Shown here piece after piece: positions 58,400 through 64,000 of a stretch of DNA of 64,000 bases. The position numbers were made by a program, and so were the translations under genes. The notes below the pieces were generated by a model. That model worked only from the letters and a program-made list of their open reading frames with translations. It searched no databases and was not told the origin of the DNA. The first letter of the stretch is position 1. The number at the start of each line of letters is the position of its first letter. Source of the DNA: Chlorokybus atmophyticus (Eukaryota; Streptophyta; Chlorokybophyceae; Chlorokybales; Chlorokybaceae); NCBI GenBank assembly GCA_009103225.1, contig RHPI01002615.1, positions 145,159-209,158 on the forward strand, in the 5' to 3' direction.

Positions 58400-60474
58400 A
58401 AACGTGCAGAACCTCTCTCTATAACACCTCTCTCACGCTATCACCAACCTTGGAATGGAGCCGCACTTTACCCACGCCTCCAGCCTCCAGCATGTGACCT
58501 TTGAAGCCCTCCACCTTCTTTGTGGTTTGCAGCTTCCTGTAGTTCTGCATGACCTCCATGTGCGGTGTAAGTGCTGGTCGCATCAAGAGTCTATCGCCCA
58601 TGATGTGGTAGACATCTCCCTTGATGCAGTGAAGGCAACGTTCTTCATTTTATGCCGGTCGTTGCCACTGGGTTTGGTGCTGGCTCCTTGCTCTCGTTAG
58701 CGCTTGCGACAATCTCTCACAATGTGACCCTTGAAGCCACAACAATTGCACGAGAGGTTCATGTGCCTGATGTTGTTGTTGCCGCTTATGCCTTTATTTT
58801 TCTCTTCATGATTGTAGGGTTTGTTCTTGTTTGTGTAAAAGGCGACAGCGTCCGCGTGCTCATCCTTCTTCACCACATGTTGCTCCACAAGCAATAAGTT
58901 GGGCAAGACATCGTCCAGGGTAGAGACGGAGGTTGTACTGGCTATCATGGCAGGACTACCAGCAGGTATGAAGTCGTCACCACTCTGCTAGAGACATTGT
59001 CATCTAGCAGAGTGGTGACGACTTCATACGTGCTGGTCAAGAAGGAGGGTGAGCCCATTATCAAGTATGTTGCGCGTGCAAGAGAGCTGTGGGCAAACCT
59101 CAACAGCGTCGGCCACAAGCTGGTAGAGACGGAGGTTGTACTGGCTATCATGGCAGGACTACCAGCAGGTATGAAGTCGTCACCACTCTACTAGAGACAT
59201 TGTCATCTAGCAGAGTGGTGACGACTTCATACCTGCTGGTCAAGAAGGAGGGTGAGCCCATTATCAAGTATGTTGCGCGTGCAAGAGAGCTGTGGGCAAA
59301 CCTCAACAGCGTCGGCCACAAGCTGGTAGAGACGGAGGTTGTACTGGCTATCATGGCAGGACTACCAGCAGGTATGAAGTCGTCACCACTCTGCTAGAGA
59401 CATTGTCATCTAGCAGAGTGGTGACGACTTCATACCTGCTGGTCAAGAAGGAGGGTGAGCCCATTATCAAGTATGTTGCGCGTGCAAGAGAGCTGTGGGC
59501 AAACCTCAACAGCGTCGGCCACAAGCTGGTAGAGACGGAGGTTGTACTGGCTATCATGGCAGGACTACCAGCAGGTATGAAGTCGTCACCACTCTGCTAG
59601 AGACATTGTCATCTAGCAGAGTGGTGACGACTTCATACCTGCTGGTCAAGAAGGAGGGTGAGCCCATTATCAAGTATGTTGCGCGTGCAAGAGAGCTGTG
59701 GGCAAACCTCAACAGCGTCGGCCACAAGCTGGTAGAGACGGAGGTTGTACTGGCTATCATGGCAGGACTACCAGCAGGTATGAAGTCGTCACCACTCTGC
59801 TAGAGACATTGTCATCTAGCAGAGTGGTGACGACTTCAAACCTGCTGGTAGTCCTGCCATGATAGCCAGTACAACCTCCGTCTCTACCAGCTTGTGGCCG
59901 ACGTTGTTGAGGTTTGCTAGATGACAATGTCTCTAGCAGAGTGGTGACGACTTCATACCTGCTGGTAGTCCTGCCATGATAGCCAGTACAACCTCCGTCT
60001 CTACCAGCTTGTGGCCGACGTTGTTGAGGTTTGCCCACAGCTCTCTTGCACGCGCAACATACTTGATAATGGGCTCACCCTCCTTCTTGAGCGCACTCAA
60101 CTACTTGCTGAATGTAAGCTTTCTGGCGTTGTTCTTGGCTTGAACATTGATGCAAGCTTCTCCCAAGCTTGCCTTTCATCTTCACATGCGGTGAGCATGG
60201 GAAAGTGATGCGATTTGAAATTCAATACAAGCAACGACTGTGCTTCTGCTAAACGCTCAGACCACACAATATTCTCCCCAGGTATTGGTGGTGGTGCCTT
60301 CAGATCCACGTACTTCCACATGTTCTTGTGGATGAGAAACGCCTTCGTCTCCACACACAATGTGATGTAGTTGTTGATGTTCAACTTCGCGGTCAACCCC
60401 TTGTTGTAGCTAGCCTCCATCTTTGCCGCGCATGCTCCTCTCCAGCAGTTGGCACCCAAGACTCTGCTACTCAT
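58400..60474 (-). pseudogene. Copia gag and protease region, interrupted by tandem array
   Basis: The gag N-terminus starts at ATG 60474 (LNINNYITLCVETKAFLIHK, then AWEKLASMF) and continues through KKEGEPIIKYVARARELWAN near 60050. It then runs into inverted and tandem copies of itself (58920-60010). Downstream, at about 58,700-58,920, comes a Lys/Asn-rich stretch with an intact CCHC knuckle CNCCGFKGHIVRDC. A protease-like segment follows near 58,450-58,600 (MGDRLLMRPAL). Confidence 0.85.
58920..59828 (+). repeat. 203-bp tandem array, four full units plus a partial, each with a long hairpin
   Basis: GTAGAGACGGAGG starts at 58920, 59123, 59326, 59529 and 59732, so the period is exactly 203. 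Each unit contains a near-perfect inverted repeat of about 31-bp arms (GGTATGAAGTCGTCACCACT ... AGTGGTGACGACTTCATAC) around a short AGACATTGTCAT loop. The units encode copia gag on the plus strand, opposite to the host element. They are followed at 59829-60010 by two partial copies in the native minus orientation. Confidence 0.95.
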
Positions 60475-60534
60475 AAGCTACCGTAGTGTAGTAACCAGTA
60501 GTGTCTGCTTCTATCACACCCTTGACACGTGGTG

Positions 60535-60547
60535 TGGGCCCATAACC
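60535..60547 (-). other. Primer-binding site complementary to initiator tRNA-Met anticodon arm
   Basis: The plus strand reads TGGGCCCATAACC directly next to the 5' LTR. That is the conserved sequence of the eukaryotic initiator tRNA-Met anticodon stem-loop. The element's sense strand therefore carries GGTTATGGGCCCA, the half-tRNA primer site known from Drosophila copia. Confidence 0.85.
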
Positions 60548-61021
60548 TGTTGAATAAGCTATCAACACATGTAGCTAAGGCCGATGCTAAACATGCACAC
60601 ACACAACTTTACAGCCGCGAGAGCATACACAAGAGCAACATTTTCACTTGATTACAACTCAGTCATGGGCTTTTATACCCGCTGCAAGTACACCTGTCTA
60701 CTTTAAAAGCAACTGTGTACGCTACACGTTGTCAACTAATATAAACTTAATTGCATTACGCAGCTAACTTCAAGAGCTTTCTAACAAGCTAAGCCACGCG
60801 CCAAAAGGTGACCTAGCCACCAAGTTATGAGTGTTCTTCTGCACGTGCCTGGAAGTCGCGCCTGGAACCTTCTCTCCGCCTTGAGTCTCCGCCTAGAACC
60901 TTCTCGAATGGTGTCCGCGCATGGAACCTTCTAGCGGCAAAACCTTCGGAGTTGACGCAAGTGCCTATAAGGGCATATATATGGTGGGCAAGGCTGACCG
61001 GTTATAGAGATAACCTCAACA
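60548..61021 (-). repeat. 5' LTR of copia element
   Basis: 474 bp with TGTTGA..TCAACA terminal inverted repeats, homologous to 55109-55571. Confidence 0.92.
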
Positions 61022-62200
61022 TATACGGCGCGACTCTGGATCGATACCCAATGGTGTGGCTGCCATTGCGTGTATTGCAGCGCAACGTGCCTGCGTAAGG
61101 TCGTCGTAGTGGGCCAGGTTGGACGGGTTCTGGCGTGGCAACCGTTGTGGTGCCCCGTCCCTCTGGTTTCTCACCATCCCAAACAGGGAGAGCGCGTCGT
61201 GACTATATATAGGTATATATAGATATATATAGGTCGGCGTCGGCGTCGGCGTCGGCGCGGGGGCGAGCGTCGTCAGCCTCACGCTGTGGAGGCCGGTTCT
61301 TGCCTCGATAGCCATTGCCTTCCTTGTGGGCTCCCGTATTGCCGCGGTTGGCATGTTGTTATTATTATTGTTGTACCCATTGTTCGGCCTAAACTCCGCG
61401 AACTCCGTGAACTTGGCATAACACACTATTTCCAAGTGACCAATTTTGTGGCAGTAATCACATACCAGAGAGGCGTATTTCTCAGCACATTCATTTTGAT
61501 AGTGCCGTCGCGATTACAGCGATGGCACATGACTGGAGCCAGAGCGACGTGAGCTGCACGAGGTGGTGCCTTTTATGGCGGCCTCGTACGCGGCTGATCT
61601 CGTGCACACTCTTTGCGGCTTGGCTCAGGTGCTTATGGGGCTGAGAGCCGTGAGACAGTGCGGGTGCCATCCAACACTGCCTTCTCTCAGACTTATTGGA
61701 CGTAATAAGACAGTGCAGCTGCTGATGCTTGCTGTAGCGTATACCCGCGTGGATGAGTACCGTTCAGCGTCATGCGAACACTGTTGCGGAGCGTTGGCTC
61801 GAGCTAAAATACGTACACCATCGATGCTTGCTCTTCCGTCAGCACACGACAGACTGTATCCGAGAGTAGGCCTTCCATACGGGCATACATTTGAAAAGGG
61901 TCCTTGTTGGCCTTGCGTATCAAGTGGCGCAACTCTTCAACCTTGTAGCTGGTTGAAGGGGGAAATGTACGTTGAAAAGCTGCATGCAAGTCCGCAAGGG
62001 GAGACACGGTACGGGCCACATCAATGGGAAGGGTGGCAGGGCGCAAAGTAACAGATACAGCGGACATTGTGCTACCCGACATTGTAACAGGGCCAGGGGT
62101 TGGTGGCAGACTCGCAGCTGTGTCTTCCGCTGTGAGTTGATGTGTCTGCAACATAATGGCCATGCGCTCACACAATGTTGTCAAGCGAAGATCAGAGCGG
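61022..62200 (-). pseudogene. Gypsy-type gag remnant with CCHC zinc knuckle
   Basis: Minus-strand fragments include a capsid-like N-terminal part (LHAAFQRTFPPSTSYKVEEL, HLIRKANKDPFQMYARMEG at about 61,840-61,980). After a frame break come CHRCNRDG and the knuckle CDYCHKIGHLEIVCYAK at about 61,410-61,460, then an Asn/Pro-rich tail to 61,016. The copia 5' LTR abuts the end, so the protease and RT of this element are absent. It may belong with the integrase remnant at 54,080-55,108 on the other side of the copia element. Confidence 0.65.
61226..61265. repeat. (GGCGTC)n simple repeat
   Basis: Hexamer repeat of about five units inside the gag remnant, encoding a Thr-Pro repeat on the minus strand. 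Confidence 0.85.
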
Positions 62201-64000
62201 CAATCTCCTCAGCTGTGTTGTCTGTAATGTTCATTGCGGGTTCTAATGTCTCAGCTTGCTGGCTAATGGTGCGCATCATAGCAGCAAACGGCCAAGGACC
62301 GTGACATGCAATATTGGGGTGGTAGGGGCGGTAACTGCAGTTCCTGTGCGTGGACTAATGGCGACTATCTTATGCAGAGCAACAACTGACCTCAAGACTA
62401 AATGGGCCTTAAAGTCCAGGTACTGCGTGGACATCTAGAATAAAAAAAGCTCTGTCCCGGCATTACTGCTCTTGTGGGCGAGGAAACGCCATCTTGGTCT
62501 TATATTTGATGAACTCGTCAAGTGCCAGGACGGTTAGAGAAGCGCAGGGATGAGGAAGACCAGGAGTGCTCCATCTCGTCGTCGTTCAAATCGTTGTCAC
62601 CATCAGGGATGACCGAGGTGTACTGCCGGTGAGGAGTAGGATGTTAGGAGCTGCTCCTTAGGGACGAGCAAGAACCGTGGCTGCTTTCAAAGAATGAGCG
62701 CGGACTGTGATGGCTGGCGTAGTCTCTTGCGGTGTTAAAGTTGCTGCGCTCGTAGGTGACGTCCGAGCTCAGGTTTTAGCTGTCGAAGTCGCGCGAACCT
62801 TCATCGTCAATGGTTTTGCTAGCAAGTCCCTCGTAGATGTGTTCCCCCTCACGAAATTCCCTACTCATCAAACTGATGCTGGACATGATAGTAAAATGCA
62901 GCATAGCGTGTGTATGCTCTTGCGGCTATGTCGCCGATACTGTTCACTTCGCCCGCAAGTGACTATGCAGTCCACTATATGGTGACAATGATAACTAATC
63001 ATTGAATGCCTTGAGGTGTAACTTAAAATGTAAGATGTAATGTAAGAGTGCATAATCCAAAATTGTTGCCTATGCTGGCCAGGTGGTTAGCCAATATCAA
63101 TTGCAGACGTGCCATTAAGGCACTCAGTTGTTGATGCTCATTGATGTGCTCATCTTGAGAAACGAAATACGCGTGACCGGTGAGGTTGAGCACCCCGGGT
63201 GCTCAATCTTACCGGTCACGCCTATTCCTTTCACTATAGCCAATGCTTGCTTCTCGCAGCAATAGCATTGGCTATAATAAAAGGTGGTAGGTGTTCAAGT
63301 GCCCGAGTCAGATTGTCTTCGAGGTCTTTATGAGGGTCCTCGGATGTAGTGCGGTAGTACTGGTTATTAATAACCTCCTGCAAAGCTTTTTTTCACACTT
63401 TGTTTAATTTGTGCGGAGAGGGCCACCTCGTTATCATGGGTATGGGGTGCCTGGCCGTAGGCAAGAGCCAACTGCTTGCCAAACTTTTAAGTCTCATTGG
63501 AAGGTTGCTCATCATCATCCGGCAAGTCTCGACGTGGGCAGCCCCTGACCAAGTTGCGTCATTACGTCTACATCTGGCCTTACCGTTGTGGGTGCCCTTA
63601 AATGCAGGCAAAAAAGTTTGTGTCGGAGGGAAGCACAGGAGTTGACCTACGGGGTTGGTGTTGAACAGCTTGCATGGCGTTGCGCCACGCAGCTTGACGG
63701 AAGTCCTGTAGGACTGGAGGTGTGGCTGCAAGGGCCGGCAAAAGACGAATAGCGAGCATGGCCTCACGCCAAACAGTTTGTCGTTGCTCGTGCAGCTGCT
63801 CCGGTGTGGGTGCTAGCGAGGCCTCTGCCATTAGTGAATCAACCCCGGGCCGCTGCGAGGGTGGAGAAGGATACCGGCTCGGAGGTGGGTGAGCGAGGAG
63901 GTGAGCGTCGCGTTGCCCTGACTGATTGCGTGAAGTGGGTGGCAGTGCAAGTGGCAAACTAGTTGCTGTTAAGGAGGTCTTCCAGCTAATCCCTTCGGCT
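62201..64000. other. Probable retroelement-derived and intergenic DNA, no supported intact gene
   Basis: A minus-strand frame at 63598-63957 (119 aa) has an internal duplication (QRQTVWREAMLAIRLLPAL / FRQAAWRNAMQAVQHQP) and could be an N-terminal gag fragment, but I cannot assign it. Two stacked inverted repeats lie at 63171-63276. The rest shows no recognisable coding sequence. Confidence 0.4.
63171..63276. repeat. Two adjacent hairpins, possible foldback MITE
   Basis: The first (63171-63221) pairs GCGTGACCGGT with ACCGGTCACGC through GAGCACCC/GGGTGCTC with few mismatches. The second (63235-63276) has perfect 12-bp arms TATAGCCAATGC/GCATTGGCTATA around an 18-base loop. Confidence 0.75.

Larger units (their letters stand above)
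55109..61021 (-). mobile_element. Degenerate Ty1/copia retrotransposon with LTRs
   Basis: The minus-strand element runs from the 5' LTR (60548-61021, 474 bp) to the 3' LTR (55109-55571, 463 bp). The LTRs are clearly homologous, with termini TGTTGA..TCAACA in the right copy. Next to the 5' LTR is a 13-base primer site matching the anticodon arm of initiator tRNA-Met. Domain order is the copia order: gag, zinc knuckle, protease, integrase, RT, RNase H. Next to the 3' LTR is a purine-rich GTGGGAG tract. No target duplication is seen at the outer ends. Many stops are present and gag is disrupted by a 203-bp tandem array. Confidence 0.92.

Noticed and set aside
59089-59803. Repeated 102-codon plus-strand genes
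   Set aside because: They are rearranged, truncated copies of copia gag in a tandem array, not host genes.
58920-60010. CRISPR-like array because of regular repeats
   Set aside because: The units are contiguous 203-bp copies of copia gag without spacers, in a eukaryotic genome.

Overview
This is nuclear DNA of a eukaryote, most likely a green alga (Viridiplantae). The genes have many short exons with GT-AG or GC-AG introns and are separated by long microsatellite-rich tracts. The plant-lineage marker is an LNK-type clock-coactivator gene with the conserved C-terminal ETRLSFKESLYRLAHSA block. It lies on the same gap-free stretch as PUS10 and a DEG/ENaC-like channel gene. I cannot name the genus.

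Layout. Bases 1-18,500 are gene-dense. They hold a glutaredoxin-fold protein that lacks the active-site cysteines; PUS10 (tRNA pseudouridine synthase, minus strand, 15 exons); a hotdog-fold acyl-CoA thioesterase-like gene that diverges from PUS10 with only 67 bp between the start codons; an F-box protein; and the LNK homologue. I assembled the exon models by hand. In every complete model the exon lengths sum to a whole number of codons with consistent intron phases. Bases 22,100-29,600 hold a degenerate Ty3/gypsy chromovirus with two 325-bp LTRs. A 536-bp TRIM-like element with a perfect 5-bp target duplication sits in its leader. A pogo-like MITE follows at 29.85 kb.

Bases 33,000-45,800 hold three paralogous DEG/ENaC (ASC family) cation-channel genes. 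Copy A (plus) has lost its ectodomain and second membrane helix. Copy B (plus) is complete apart from an in-frame TAG. Copy C (minus) is fully open and convergent with B. They keep the family hallmarks: the HG gating motif before TM1, a Cys-rich ectodomain, and the GLFLGMS pore with its LxLVE tail. They also share a Cys/His block just before the HG motif. This family is best known from animals, so the cluster is the most interesting item in the window.

Bases 48,400-64,000 are mostly decayed retroelements. One is a minus-strand gypsy remnant. Another gypsy remnant has a PHD-finger-like C-terminus. A copia element (LTRs 55,109-55,571 and 60,548-61,021) carries a half-tRNA-iMet primer site, and its gag is disrupted by a 203-bp palindromic tandem array. 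A likely four-exon gene of unknown function lies at 51,342-53,040. Assembly breaks are a single N at 34,653 and a 157-bp N gap at 53,868-54,024 flanked by poly-C.

The resolved genes act independently (tRNA modification, acyl-CoA metabolism, ubiquitin ligation, circadian transcription, ion transport); no pathway cluster is evident.
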